From Methylovulum sp. (GTDB taxonomy: Bacteria; Pseudomonadota; Gammaproteobacteria; Methylococcales; Methylomonadaceae): DNA of 64,000 bases. The position numbers were made by a program, and so were the translations under genes. Each line of letters starts with the position of its first letter. The stretch's first letter is position 1. The notes below the pieces were generated by a model. The model ran no database searches. It saw only the letters and a program-made list of their open reading frames with translations, and was not told the DNA's origin. Location of the stretch: positions 1 to 64,000 of the forward strand of contig NZ_JAQTZU010000020.1 of assembly GCF_028687615.1 (NCBI RefSeq), given 5' to 3'. Shown here one piece after another: positions 29,965 to 39,378 of the stretch.

Positions 29965-30138
29965 GTTTTTAGATTAATCGTTGGAAATTTTGATAATGGA
30001 ATGCCAGTTACCGTATTCCCAAATTATGAGATTAGCTGTATTGATATTTTACCGGCTTTAAGAAACAGGATGGTTAAACCGATGATATTGAATTGGAACA
30101 GAAGTCTGATGGAGGCAAAAAAGCTTGTAATGGCTACT

Positions 30139-30176
30139 AAAAAAATAGGGGCGGAATAACCGCCCCTATTTTTTAA
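30139..30176. terminator. Terminator of the SmbP-like gene
   Basis: Stem ATAGGGGCGG / CCGCCCCTAT around AATAA, with A-runs and T-runs on both sides. It follows the minus-strand smbP-like gene by about 15 bases and could also stop plus-strand transcription. Confidence 0.9.
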
Positions 30177-30191
30177 AAAACCAAGACTTAT

Positions 30192-30530
30192 TTACTTGGC
30201 TGCGCTGGCTTTGATATGTCCAACCGCTTCCTCTGCCGATTTAGTGGCGGGTTCAACTTGCTCCAAACTACCTTGGTCAATGGCATTTTGCAATGATTTG
30301 GCTGCTTCGTTCAAATGGTTTTTTGGCGCCCCTTTGGCAACCAAGGAACCCGCCAGTGTATGTTCCAGAGCCAATTTCGCATGCTCAACCAAAACAGGGG
30401 CGTGGCCCGCTTTACCATGCTCCACCGCTGCTTGGGCATGCTCCAAAGCTTCGGCGGAATGTTCTTTGGCAATAACGGCAGTACTTAAAATAAGAAGTAA
30501 ACCTGCACAAATGGATGCTATTTTTTTCAT
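30192..30530 (-). CDS. smbP: SmbP-like small metal-binding protein
   Basis: 112 residues with a signal peptide (MKKIASICAGLLLILSTAVIA, cut after AKE or nearby). The mature part is helical and carries regularly spaced His residues: HSAEALEHAQAAVEHGKAGH, then VLVEHAKLALEHTL. This matches the periplasmic SmbP of Nitrosomonas europaea, a histidine-rich helical bundle that binds copper and other divalent metals. A role in copper buffering is plausible in a methanotroph, whose methane monooxygenase needs copper, but that is inference. The His density falls in the C-terminal third. It is a single gene with its own terminator. Confidence 0.8.
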   Translation of the reverse strand: MKKIASICAGLLLILSTAVIAKEHSAEALEHAQAAVEHGKAGHAPVLVEHAKLALEHTLAGSLVAKGAPKNHLNEAAKSLQNAIDQGSLEQVEPATKSAEEAVGHIKASAAK

Positions 30531-30970
30531 TATTCTTTCCTCATTAATTTAAATTGTCGATACGACTAATTATTGTGGGTAATGGTTGAGCTAAAACTGA
30601 TCCAACGATACCTTACCTCTTTTTGTAGGCTAGATTCCGGTAGCTTGTACGCAATTGCCGCTTAAACGCCAACAGTTAGATCACACCACTTACCGTATTG
30701 TCTTGCTTGCCGATGCCGCTATTGCGACCCGACACCCTGTATTCTAATAGCAAATTATTTATTTTCAATATACTTTTGCCACCCAGTTTTTATGCTAACC
30801 ATATTGTTTTACAACCCATCTTTTAATGCACAAAAACACAGTAATTAGCCGCTTTATATGCCTAAATCCCACACACACCACTCGAACAAACCCATAAACC
30901 AGCAGCCTTCATAGTTATTCCCCTGCGCCGATTCTGTGATTGCAGAAAAACCGCCACATGTCTGCGGACA
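30531..30970. other. Gap between the SmbP-like gene and mltD
   Basis: About 440 bases. The SmbP-like promoter should lie near 30540-30620. I see no gene, strong hairpin or repeat in the remainder until the mltD terminator. Confidence 0.5.
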
Positions 30971-30971
30971 T

Positions 30972-31001
30972 AAAAAAAGGCGGATTGACCGCCCTTTTTT
31001 C
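30972..31001. terminator. Terminator of mltD
   Basis: Stem AAGGCGG(ATTGA)CCGCCCTT, imperfect by one base, flanked by seven A and six T. It is placed about 25 bases after the minus-strand mltD stop. Confidence 0.85.
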
Positions 31002-31025
31002 TTTTTCTTCGTCAAATCAAATTGA

Positions 31026-32777
31026 TTAGGTCGATGGCTGGCCTTCCACAATCACTTTCAGTTTTTGACCAGGACGCAGGCCTTTGCCCAAAACATCGGC
31101 ATTGGATTTACGCAAGTCATTGACAGTGACGTTAAATTTTTTGGCTATTTGGGTCAAAGAATCGCCATTGCCCACTTTGTAATGCACCAAACGGATGGGC
31201 GACACTGAGGCAATTTGTTGATGCGATGATTTTATGACTAATTTACGACCAGGAAGCAGTGCCGTTTTTAAGGTGATTTTGTTCCAATCGGCAATGTCTT
31301 TCGGTGTCACGGCAAAACGTTGGGAAATATTCCAAAAAGTATCGCCTTTTTTCACGGCATAAGTTTGTTGGTTTGACGTTTGGATTTTTGCAGCCTTGGC
31401 GACCAAAATATGGTTATCAGCTTTGTTGTCAGCTTTGTTGTCAAATTTTGACGGAATTTGCAAGGTCATGCCTGACATGACTGTATTGCCGGACAAATGG
31501 TTGGCCTGACGCAAGGTCGCTATCGTCGTGTGGTTGCGGTTAGCAATAATCGACAGGGTTTCACCTCGCTTAACTTTATAGCGTCCAGAAATTGCAGTAG
31601 TCAGGATTTCCTCATGCCTGACTTCCTTGATTTCAGGTTTTTTGCTTGCCGTTACCATCCGGTGGTCATCAAGCTTAGGTTTTTCTGCGGTTTTGTTTCT
31701 GGCAAGCGTTGTTTCTTGGTAAGCCTGATTGAAATTGACCCGTTCGTTAAAAGGAAGCTGGGCAAGATTTCTTTTGAAAGAGTTTGCTTGCCCAACAGGG
31801 ACCAGCAAACGGTGGGGGCCTTGTGGGGCGGTACATGAACGGTTGAAGCCAGGGTTGAGCTTCAAAAACTGATCGTATGGAGTATTCGCCAATTGCGCGG
31901 CTTTGTGTAAATCCAGCGGGGCTTTTATATCGACGACTTCAAAATAGGGTTTGTTGGGGATGTATTGCAAATCAATATTGTATTGCTCGGCATTGGCGAA
32001 TATTTTCGCAATCGCCAGCAAACGCGGGACATAATCCATCGTTTCTTGAGGCAGATCCAGTGACCAATAATCGGTCGGCAAATCCCGCTCTTCATTTTTC
32101 TCCACCGACCTTCTAACACGGTTCTTGCCGCAATTATAGGAAGCCAGGGCTTTTAACCAATCGCCATCAAAAAGTTCGCTGAGTTCTTTGAGATAAGTTG
32201 TCGCCGCTTGGGTGGACGCATAAACGTCACGGCGACCGTCATACCAAGCATTTTGTTGCAAACCGTATTCTTCACCGGTTGACGGGATGAATTGCCACAA
32301 GCCCGACGCATCGGCGTCAGAATAAGCATTGACCACAAAAGCGCTTTCCACGACAGGCAATAGTGCCAATTCACCTGGAATATTTTTGGCTTCAATTTCA
32401 TCCAAAATGTGGTGCAGATAAGGTTCAGCACGCTCCTGAATAATGGCTAGGGATGCTGGATGCTGCAAGTACCAATCGACCGCACGATCAACCCGATAGT
32501 TGTCAATTTCAGGTAAGGAATACAAAGACAGTAAGCGGTCCCACACCGTCTCATGTTCGGTGGAAGCACTATTCAATCTATGTTTGTTGAATTTAAGGCG
32601 GGAACTCGCTGGGGGATATCGTCCTGAAAAACCCTCTAGACCATCAGATCCGGATTGTCCAGGTAATTGATCACTTACGCTAAGCGGAGTTTTGGGGGTT
32701 TCCGAGCAACCTGCTGCAATTAAAGACAGCAAAATCAAAAGGAAATTGACTGGTCTTTTAAAATTAACATGCATCAT
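31026..32777 (-). CDS. mltD: Membrane-bound lytic murein transglycosylase D
   Basis: Cleaves peptidoglycan glycan strands with 1,6-anhydromuramoyl formation in the periplasm. 583 residues: a lipoprotein signal with lipobox LIAAGC, an SLT domain (about 125-250) with the catalytic Glu in VVESAFVVNAYSDADASGLW and the YNCGKNRVRRSV motif, then three LysM domains (YKVKRGETLSIIANRN, YAVKKGDTFWNISQRF, YKVGNGDSLTQIAKKF) in the last 200 residues for glycan binding. Three LysM repeats exceed the two of the Escherichia coli protein. It is divergent from the YafS-like gene. Confidence 0.95.
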   Translation of the reverse strand: MMHVNFKRPVNFLLILLSLIAAGCSETPKTPLSVSDQLPGQSGSDGLEGFSGRYPPASSRLKFNKHRLNSASTEHETVWDRLLSLYSLPEIDNYRVDRAVDWYLQHPASLAIIQERAEPYLHHILDEIEAKNIPGELALLPVVESAFVVNAYSDADASGLWQFIPSTGEEYGLQQNAWYDGRRDVYASTQAATTYLKELSELFDGDWLKALASYNCGKNRVRRSVEKNEERDLPTDYWSLDLPQETMDYVPRLLAIAKIFANAEQYNIDLQYIPNKPYFEVVDIKAPLDLHKAAQLANTPYDQFLKLNPGFNRSCTAPQGPHRLLVPVGQANSFKRNLAQLPFNERVNFNQAYQETTLARNKTAEKPKLDDHRMVTASKKPEIKEVRHEEILTTAISGRYKVKRGETLSIIANRNHTTIATLRQANHLSGNTVMSGMTLQIPSKFDNKADNKADNHILVAKAAKIQTSNQQTYAVKKGDTFWNISQRFAVTPKDIADWNKITLKTALLPGRKLVIKSSHQQIASVSPIRLVHYKVGNGDSLTQIAKKFNVTVNDLRKSNADVLGKGLRPGQKLKVIVEGQPST

Positions 32778-33041
32778 CTTAAATCCTAAGAGTGTAGTTT
32801 AATTATATAAGGTATATAGTATAACGTGTTTTTCTTGAAAATAATCAAAGTTATATTACATTGGCTTGGAGGGAACGTTAATAATCAAGCCTTATTCGAT
32901 TAGGTAACGATTGACTAAACATGCCAAGCCGCTTTTCCAGTCGCCGTAAACCTAGCGAAAAAATAAAAATAACCACGCTAAAACATCAATATATCTGGCC
33001 TTGCCCTAAAATGGGACGGGTCTTAATCCTCAAGCACGACA

Positions 33042-33773
33042 ATGAAACGTAATTTTTTATTTTCCTGGTATCAAACACCTAGAGGCAAATTGCTAAAAGA
33101 GCTGGAAGCGGAGTATCTGCAACGCGCCATCACGGTTAGCTGCCAACAAACGATTTTACAAATTGGTGGCTTGGGCTGGGAAAATGACTTTATTGATTGT
33201 ACCTTATACAAATTTTATACCATACTCGATGCTAAAAATTTGGGTTGGAACCAAGCCCGGAAAATCCAGGCCAAGGCGTACCGTTTACCGCTAAAAAGCG
33301 AATCTGTCGATATGATCATTGTCCCGCATTTATTGGAATTCGACACCTCCCGCTTCCAGACCATGCGCGAAATAGAACGTGTCTTAAAACCGGAAGGCAT
33401 TGTTTTAATTATGAACTTTAACCCGTGGAGTATTTGGGTCAGGTATCATTTTTTGTGGGAAATCAAAATGGCAGATTCTTTGCGCGGTCATTTTCTCAGC
33501 CATTCCAGGGTTATGGATTGGTTAAAATTGTTAAATTTTGAAGTATCGGTGTCCACCGCCTTCTATCTGGATGAAATCAAATCCAGACATGGCAAAGCCA
33601 TACGCACCAGAGGCTCGTTCACGTCAACCTCCTATGCAATCAAAGCCATAAAACGCCGCTATAACCTGATCCCCCTCACGCCGATAACAGAAGAACTCCC
33701 CCTGATTAACGCAACCTCGCTAGCCTCCTCTACACATCTATACGACGGTGCAAAACCCCCTGGGCATAATTAA
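33042..33773 (+). CDS. YafS-like SAM-dependent methyltransferase
   Basis: 243-residue putative methyltransferase of the type found beside mltD, gloB and rnhA in gammaproteobacteria (YafS). The SAM fold is seen in TILQIGGLGWENDFIDC and in the downstream pattern SVDMIIVPHLLEFDTSRFQTMREIERVLKPEGIVLIMNFNPWSIW. The motif I glycines are not the standard GxGxG, so activity is unproved. Its position next to mltD supports the assignment, but gloB, rnhA and dnaQ are absent here. Confidence 0.75.
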   Translation: MKRNFLFSWYQTPRGKLLKELEAEYLQRAITVSCQQTILQIGGLGWENDFIDCTLYKFYTILDAKNLGWNQARKIQAKAYRLPLKSESVDMIIVPHLLEFDTSRFQTMREIERVLKPEGIVLIMNFNPWSIWVRYHFLWEIKMADSLRGHFLSHSRVMDWLKLLNFEVSVSTAFYLDEIKSRHGKAIRTRGSFTSTSYAIKAIKRRYNLIPLTPITEELPLINATSLASSTHLYDGAKPPGHN

Positions 33774-33908
33774 CCTGTTTAAGTGTTTGAATACCGGCTT
33801 AATTAAGCCCGTTCCTTGGGTTTATCAACCGACATCGCCAGCTACGAAATCCCCGCCAATCCTCTGCGTAACCCGACGATAATATTCCGCCAACCGGACA
33901 ATACCCTT

Positions 33909-33914
33909 TATAAT
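33909..33914 (+). promoter_or_regulatory. Possible -10 box of gshA
   Basis: A perfect TATAAT, with only a weak -35 (TTCCGC at 33885-33890). The first in-frame ATG of gshA (33913) overlaps this hexamer, which favours the later ATG at 33955 as the true start. Confidence 0.45.
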
Positions 33915-33954
33915 GCCAGCACTCTTTTGGACTATTGGGGTAAACACCCAGGCT

Positions 33955-35556
33955 ATGACTCATTTTACTAACACGCTTTCGGCGCGGCTGGACGGGCTGC
34001 TGGCAAACGGAACGGAAAACCTGCTTCGCGGCGGGCTAAAAGGCATCGAAAAAGAAAGCCTGCGCATTTCCCGCGATGGAATTATCGCCCACACGCCACA
34101 TCCTTACGCCCTAGGTTCGGCCCTGACCCACCCGCATATCACCACGGATTATTCCGAGGCTTTGATTGAACTGATTACGCCGCCATTTACCGACATCCAG
34201 GACACGTTGGATTATTTGCAGCGCGTCCACCAGTTTGTCTACGCCCATTTGGAGCAGGAACTTTTGCTGGGCGCCAGCATGCCTTGCGGTATCAGCGGTG
34301 ATGAAAGCATCCCCATTGCCGAATACGGCTCATCCAATGTCGGGCGCATGAAACATATTTACCGCCACGGTTTGTGGCATCGTTATGGGCGCACAATGCA
34401 GGCGATTGCCGGCATCCATTTCAATTATTCCGTCCCGGAAGCCTTATGGCCTGTGTTGCACAGCCAAGAAAACAGCCCGTTAAGCCTGGCAGATTTTATC
34501 GCCGCGTCTTATTTCGGACTGATCCGCAATTTCCAGCGCGTAGGCTGGTTGATTTTGTACCTGTTCGGTGCCTCGCCGGCAATTTGCAAAAGCTTTTTCA
34601 AAAGCCGTCCTGATTTGATGGCACAATTTGAACAGTTCGACGGGCACACGCTGTACCATCCGTATGCCACCTCGTTACGCATGAGCGATATTGGTTACAA
34701 AAGCCTAAACCAAGCGAACCTGGACATCGATTACAATTCCCTAGCCGGTTATGTCGAGAGCTTAAGCCAAGCAATCAACACGCCTTACCCTGAATATGAA
34801 AAAATCGGCACGGTGGTGGATGGCGAATACCGCCAATTAAACACGCATATCCTGCAAATTGAAAACGAGTTTTACAGCACAATACGACCGAAACAAATTG
34901 CGCAATCTTGCGAAAAACCGACCGTGGCTTTAAAACGCCGTGGCGTGCGTTATGTGGAAATGCGCTCCCTGGATTTGGACGTATTCCACCCGCTGGGCAT
35001 AGAAACTGACACGGCCTATTTTATCGAAACCTTGTTACTGACGTGTTTGTTGACTGACAGCCCGTTGATGGGCGGACATGACCACCGGATAAACAACAGC
35101 AACCAACTGGCAGTCGCCCATGCAGGCCGCAAACCGGGGTTGGAATTGGCACGCAATGGCGGCACTATCCTTTTGCAAGACTGGGCACATGAAATCCTTG
35201 CCGCGATGCAGCCTGTCTGTTCCGTATTGGATGCGGACAATCCACACCAACCTTACACAACGGCACTGAAAACCCAACAAGCCAAGGCCGACAATCCCGA
35301 CCTGACCGCCTCGGCACGATTGCTGGCGGTTATGCGCGAACGCCCGCAGCCCTTCGCCAGTTTCGCTATTGGACAATCCGTCGAACACGCAAATTATTTT
35401 AATGACCAGACGCTGGACGACAAGACGGCCCAAACCTTTGTCGATATGGCGGTTCAATCCCACGCCAGACAACAGTTCATCGAAAGCCAACCCCAACTGC
35501 CTTTCGCTGAATTCCTGCACCGTTACTTTACCCAAACCTGTACTGAACCATCATGA
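33955..35556 (+). CDS. gshA: Glutamate-cysteine ligase GshA
   Basis: Makes gamma-glutamylcysteine, the first step of glutathione synthesis. Glutathione-linked routes matter in methylotrophs for formaldehyde and redox stress. The protein of 533 residues from the ATG at 33955 has the proteobacterial GshA pattern: [69 protein letters not shown]. The longer frame from 33913 adds 14 unlikely residues. It ends in a four-base ATGA overlap with cysH, linking thiol synthesis with sulfate reduction. Confidence 0.95.
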   Translation: MTHFTNTLSARLDGLLANGTENLLRGGLKGIEKESLRISRDGIIAHTPHPYALGSALTHPHITTDYSEALIELITPPFTDIQDTLDYLQRVHQFVYAHLEQELLLGASMPCGISGDESIPIAEYGSSNVGRMKHIYRHGLWHRYGRTMQAIAGIHFNYSVPEALWPVLHSQENSPLSLADFIAASYFGLIRNFQRVGWLILYLFGASPAICKSFFKSRPDLMAQFEQFDGHTLYHPYATSLRMSDIGYKSLNQANLDIDYNSLAGYVESLSQAINTPYPEYEKIGTVVDGEYRQLNTHILQIENEFYSTIRPKQIAQSCEKPTVALKRRGVRYVEMRSLDLDVFHPLGIETDTAYFIETLLLTCLLTDSPLMGGHDHRINNSNQLAVAHAGRKPGLELARNGGTILLQDWAHEILAAMQPVCSVLDADNPHQPYTTALKTQQAKADNPDLTASARLLAVMRERPQPFASFAIGQSVEHANYFNDQTLDDKTAQTFVDMAVQSHARQQFIESQPQLPFAEFLHRYFTQTCTEPS

Positions 35557-36278
35557 ACGCCGCCGACATTGACGAATTAAAAAGCCAATTACAGCAAAAA
35601 AGCCCGCGTATTATCCTGAAACAAGCCCTGTCCTTGTTCGACAACATCGCCATTTCCTTTAGCGGAGCCGAAGATGTGGTGCTGATTGACATGGCTTTGC
35701 ACATCCGCAAAGACATTTCTGTATTTTGTCTGGACACCGGACGCCTGCACCCTGAAACTTACCGTTTCTTGGAAAAAGTACGCAAGCATTACCAAATCGA
35801 CATTGACATCCTCAGTCCCAACCGCGATGTGCTGGACGAATTTGTCAAACGCAAAGGCTTGTTCAGTTTTTATGAAGACGGCCATCATGAATGTTGCGCC
35901 ATCCGCAAAGTCGAGCCGCTGTCACGCAAACTGGCAAGTTTGGATGCGTGGATCACCGGACAGCGCAAAGACCAAAGCGCGGACACCCGCCAGCACATCC
36001 CCGAATGCGAGCTGGACGGCACGTTTTCTAGCGAAGGCCATCCCCTGGTAAAATTCAATCCCCTGCTGAATTGGAATTCCGCGCAGGTGTGGGACTATAT
36101 CGAAGCCTACCAGGTGCCATTTAATGAATTGCACGAAAAAGGTTTTGTCAGCATAGGCTGCGAACCCTGCACCAAAACCGTGTTGCCGAACCAGCATGAA
36201 CGCGCCGGACGCTGGTGGTGGGAAGCGGAAACCAAGAAGGAATGCGGTTTACATGCGGGGAATTTACGGGCGGGTTAA
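35553..36278 (+). CDS. cysH: Adenylylsulfate (APS) reductase, CysH family
   Basis: Reduces APS to sulfite in assimilatory sulfate reduction. The 241 residues carry the ATP-pyrophosphatase-like [13 protein letters not shown] and [13 protein letters not shown], the ITGQRKDQS loop, and the catalytic ECGLH near the C terminus. Two cysteine pairs, ECCAIRK (about residue 113) and GCEPCTK (about 200), would hold a [4Fe-4S] cluster. That marks the APS-using (plant or Pseudomonas type) enzyme rather than the PAPS-using one of Escherichia coli. Coupled to gshA. Confidence 0.93.
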   Translation: MNAADIDELKSQLQQKSPRIILKQALSLFDNIAISFSGAEDVVLIDMALHIRKDISVFCLDTGRLHPETYRFLEKVRKHYQIDIDILSPNRDVLDEFVKRKGLFSFYEDGHHECCAIRKVEPLSRKLASLDAWITGQRKDQSADTRQHIPECELDGTFSSEGHPLVKFNPLLNWNSAQVWDYIEAYQVPFNELHEKGFVSIGCEPCTKTVLPNQHERAGRWWWEAETKKECGLHAGNLRAG

Positions 36279-36406
36279 TGATGAGTTGCCGGAAGTTATG
36301 TAGCACACTTTAACTAAACCCATTGAATGCGTTAAAGCCATCCTACAACTGCTTCAGACACGCGATGGCAAGGAAATAGATACCTCTCTGCCTTCGCGTC
36401 TTTTAT

Positions 36407-37465
36407 CTAACCCCCGATCAAAAACCGTAAAATAAACGGCATGTTTTTATAAGCCTGTTTGACACGGGCCAAACCGTAGCCTGTGGCTATCATGACGGCG
36501 ATAACCACCAAGTAAGTCAGGCTAAAAGACCACAAGGGCTGGTTATTCAAGGCAGGGATCGGTTTAAGCACAGCCACCAAAATGATCTGGTGGAAAATGT
36601 ACATAAACAAACTGGCGTGGCCTAGGTTTAGGAAAAGGCCATAAACTGGCAGGTGGCGCGTTTTTTCAACGGCATAAAAACCCAGCAGGATCAAACCGCA
36701 AGCCGTCAGGAAATAGCCCATGCTAGGCGGGTAAAAAAGTTCAGAATAGCCGTCGCGGATGACCAGATGCGGTTGTTGCCAACACCAGATAGCAATGCCA
36801 GCCGCTGCCAACACCAAACCGCTGGACAACAAAGATTGGGCGGCAAGCGAATAACCCTTGACATAACGGGTACCTAAGATACTGCCAATGATGGCAAAAC
36901 TCAGCCAAGGCAGCAGCGGAAACCAGCCATCCAGCAACAGCCGTTGCAAGGTACTGGCAGACCCTAGCAATTGCAAATATTCCTGTATATTCAGTTGGTT
37001 TAATTCAAAACTGATTAGCTCTTCCCGATAAGCAAACAGCCTTTGCAACAAGGGCGTGACCAACACGAATAAAGACGCAATAACCAGCCGGACCGTTATG
37101 CTGCAATAGCACGCCAACACATAAATCATGGGGATTGCCAGCCCGGTCAGGTACAACACGTCATAACCCAGCAAAGGCCAAGTTTGCCAGACCGTTAAAT
37201 CCAACAAGCAAGCAAAGCCGATGATCAACAAGCCACGTTTTAGATAATGCGTAAACCCACCATGCCGGGCTTGGGTGATGACGACCATCATCCCCGCCAA
37301 CAGGATAAACAACGGTGCGGCAAAAGTACCGTAAAGCCGGAAGGCGAAAACTTTGTCCTCTGCTTGCAGCAATGAGGAACTCAGATTGGCGGCAACCATC
37401 GTGAAAATGGCAATGCCGCGTAAAATGTCTATGGTGGTGTTGCGGGAGGATAAAAGCTTCGTCAT
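36407..37465 (-). CDS. DUF1624/acyltransferase-like multi-spanning membrane protein
   Basis: About 352 residues with some ten hydrophobic helices. The start TTIDILRGIAIFTMVAANLS, with an Arg just after the first helix begins, fits the DUF1624 (heparan-alpha-glucosaminide N-acetyltransferase-like) and acyltransferase-3 type enzymes that move acyl groups across the inner membrane. The substrate is unknown. The open frame goes back to an ATG at 37507, but that adds a hydrophobic stretch not expected in the family. Neither start has a strong ribosome site. It is isolated between cysH and a repeat cluster. Confidence 0.7.
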   Translation of the reverse strand: MTKLLSSRNTTIDILRGIAIFTMVAANLSSSLLQAEDKVFAFRLYGTFAAPLFILLAGMMVVITQARHGGFTHYLKRGLLIIGFACLLDLTVWQTWPLLGYDVLYLTGLAIPMIYVLACYCSITVRLVIASLFVLVTPLLQRLFAYREELISFELNQLNIQEYLQLLGSASTLQRLLLDGWFPLLPWLSFAIIGSILGTRYVKGYSLAAQSLLSSGLVLAAAGIAIWCWQQPHLVIRDGYSELFYPPSMGYFLTACGLILLGFYAVEKTRHLPVYGLFLNLGHASLFMYIFHQIILVAVLKPIPALNNQPLWSFSLTYLVVIAVMIATGYGLARVKQAYKNMPFILRFLIGG

Positions 37466-37507
37466 AAGCTGTTGTTTTGTGAAAAATAAAATAAGAAAAA
37501 CTGGCAT

Positions 37508-37939
37508 CTTTTCATAGTTCCCACGCTCCGGCGCGGGAATTCATCCCCTAACGCTCCGGCGTTGCGAAATGGCAAAACGCGATGCTGGAAGCGTCACGAA
37601 CTGCGTTCCCACGCCGGAGCATCACTGCCATTAAGTTAAGATATAAATTTTAATAATCAAGATATTAGAATTGTGTAGGTTGGGTTAGCGATAGCGTAAC
37701 CCAACATTTACCGTTCCGATGTTGTCGGGTTACGCTATCGCTAACCCGACCTACGGAAGAATATTTCGCAAAAGACAATACACAACTAATTGATTATTAA
37801 CATACATTCATTAACTTAATGGCAATGACGCCGGAGCGTGGGAACGATGGTATAAAAAAAATATAAAACCGTTGCAGTACAACGTATCCGCCGGTTTAAA
37901 GGCTTTTTTATTGGCTAAAAATACACAAGGATTTCGGCT
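37508..37939. other. Repeat-rich gap before the dicarboxylate symporter
   Basis: No gene. It opens with an imperfect hairpin (GTTCCCACGCTCCGGCGCGGGAA, arms 37517-37539) and ACGCTCCGGCGT copies. The long nested inverted repeat at 37605-37845 follows. The last 90 bases lead to the symporter and end with AAGGA about 8 bases before its ATG. Confidence 0.65.
37605..37845. repeat. Long inverted repeat with a nested palindrome
   Basis: The outer arms pair: GTTCCCACG...CTGCCATTAAGTTAA (37605-37639) with its complement TTAACTTAATGGCAATGACG...GGGAAC (37811-37845), three mismatches. AT-rich inner flanks also match in part (TTAATAATCAA near 37650 and TTGATTATTAA near 37790). At the centre is a second palindrome, GTAGGTTGGGTTAGCGATAG (from 37675) against CTATCGCTAACCCGACCTAC (to 37754). 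Confidence 0.8.
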
Positions 37940-39205
37940 ATGACCACACACGCAAACCATCCGCCCCAACACCCCAACCGCCAAACCTTTTATGTCGCCC
38001 TCGCCCTGGTTTTAGGCATCGCACTAGGTGACGTGCTGAACTTGACACTAGGCGGGACGGGGCCGCATGATCCGTTGCTGGCCCAAATCGTCGCCGTGCT
38101 CAATATGTTGACGGACGTGTTCCTGCGCTTGGTCAAAATGATCATCGCGCCGCTGGTGTTCGCCACGCTGGTGGTGGGCATGGCGAAAATGGGCGACATC
38201 CACACCGTCGGGCGCATCGGCCTTAAAGCCATGCTGTGGTTTTTTTCAGCCTCCCTCGCCAGCCTGCTCTTGGGCATGTTGCTGGTGAATGTCTTCGAAC
38301 CGGGCGGCTCCCTGCATATCCCCTTGCCGCCTGCCGATGCGGTGAGCGGCTTGCCGAATGTCAAACCGACGCTCAGCAATTTTATCGCCCATATCTTCCC
38401 GAAAAGCATCTTCGAAGCGATGTCCGCCAACGAAATTTTGCAAATCGTCGTGTTCTCGATGTTCTTCGGCATCGCCTGCGCATCCTTGGGCGAACTGGCG
38501 CATCCTTTCGTCAAATTGCTGGATTCGCTGGCGCACATCATGCTCAAAGTCACCAGCTACGTCATGCACTACGCGCCCGTGGCGGTGTTTTCGGCAATGG
38601 CCTCGGTGATCGCCCAACAAGGGATAGGCGTGTTGCTGTCTTACGGCAAATTTATTGGCGAGTTCTATTTTGGCCTGTTGTTGCTGTGCAGCTTGCTGGG
38701 CGGCTTCGCTTGCCTGTTCCTAGGGCGGCGGATGCTGTCGCTGATCCGCCATATCCGCGAACCCATGCTCTTGGCTTTCGGCACCGCCAGCAGCGAAAGC
38801 GCGTATCCTAAATTATTGCAACAACTGGAGCGTTTCGGTTGTGATGAAAAAGTCTGCGGGCTGGTGTTGCCGCTAGGTTATTCGTTTAATTTAGACGGCA
38901 GCATGATGTACATGACCTTCGCCGTGCTGTTCATCGCCCAAGCTTACGGCATCGACATGCCGCTGGCGGACCAATTGCTGATGCTCTTGGTGCTGCTGTT
39001 CACCAGCAAAGGCGTGGCGGGTGTGCCCAGGGCCTCGTTGATCGTCATCTCGGCAACCTTGTCGATGTTCAAAATCCCCGAAGCCGGTTTGCTGTTGTTG
39101 CTAGGCATAGACCAAGTGCTGGACATGGGCCGTAGCGCGACCAATGTGTATGGCAATAGCATCGCTTCGGCCTTGGTTAGCCGTTGGGAGAAAGCGTTGA
39201 GGTAA
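37940..39205 (+). CDS. Dicarboxylate/amino acid:cation symporter (DAACS family)
   Basis: Inner-membrane Na+ or H+ symporter for C4-dicarboxylates or acidic amino acids (GltP/DctA-like). 421 residues, eight or so membrane segments and two re-entrant loops. Family motifs: AFGTASSESAYPKL (serine-rich loop, about 281-294), GYSFNLDGSMMYMTFAVLFIAQ (NxDG cation-site region) and FTSKGVAGVPRASLIVI. The choice between dicarboxylate and glutamate substrate is not settled by what I can see. A single gene flanked by palindromic repeats on both sides. Confidence 0.9.
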   Translation: MTTHANHPPQHPNRQTFYVALALVLGIALGDVLNLTLGGTGPHDPLLAQIVAVLNMLTDVFLRLVKMIIAPLVFATLVVGMAKMGDIHTVGRIGLKAMLWFFSASLASLLLGMLLVNVFEPGGSLHIPLPPADAVSGLPNVKPTLSNFIAHIFPKSIFEAMSANEILQIVVFSMFFGIACASLGELAHPFVKLLDSLAHIMLKVTSYVMHYAPVAVFSAMASVIAQQGIGVLLSYGKFIGEFYFGLLLLCSLLGGFACLFLGRRMLSLIRHIREPMLLAFGTASSESAYPKLLQQLERFGCDEKVCGLVLPLGYSFNLDGSMMYMTFAVLFIAQAYGIDMPLADQLLMLLVLLFTSKGVAGVPRASLIVISATLSMFKIPEAGLLLLLGIDQVLDMGRSATNVYGNSIASALVSRWEKALR

Positions 39206-39277
39206 CATCAGGCTACGCGGGTTGTTTGGGGCGGTTTTCCTAACTCGGCCAATATTATTTTGACGGGTATTGCGTAG

Positions 39278-39323
39278 GCCGGAAACACCCGTTCGGGCGA
39301 TAGCGAGAACGGGTGTTTCCGGC
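39278..39323. repeat. Palindromic repeat after the symporter
   Basis: GCCGGAAACACCCGTTC (39278-39294) pairs perfectly with GAACGGGTGTTTCCGGC (39307-39323) over a 12-base loop that includes GGGCGATAGC. It may serve as a shared 3' end between the convergent symporter and ubiB genes. It lacks a T-run, so it is more REP-like than terminator-like. Confidence 0.8.
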
Positions 39324-39378
39324 AAACACCTAATCGGCACTCGTTTATAAATATTGGGCAAAAAGCCCCACCCACAAA

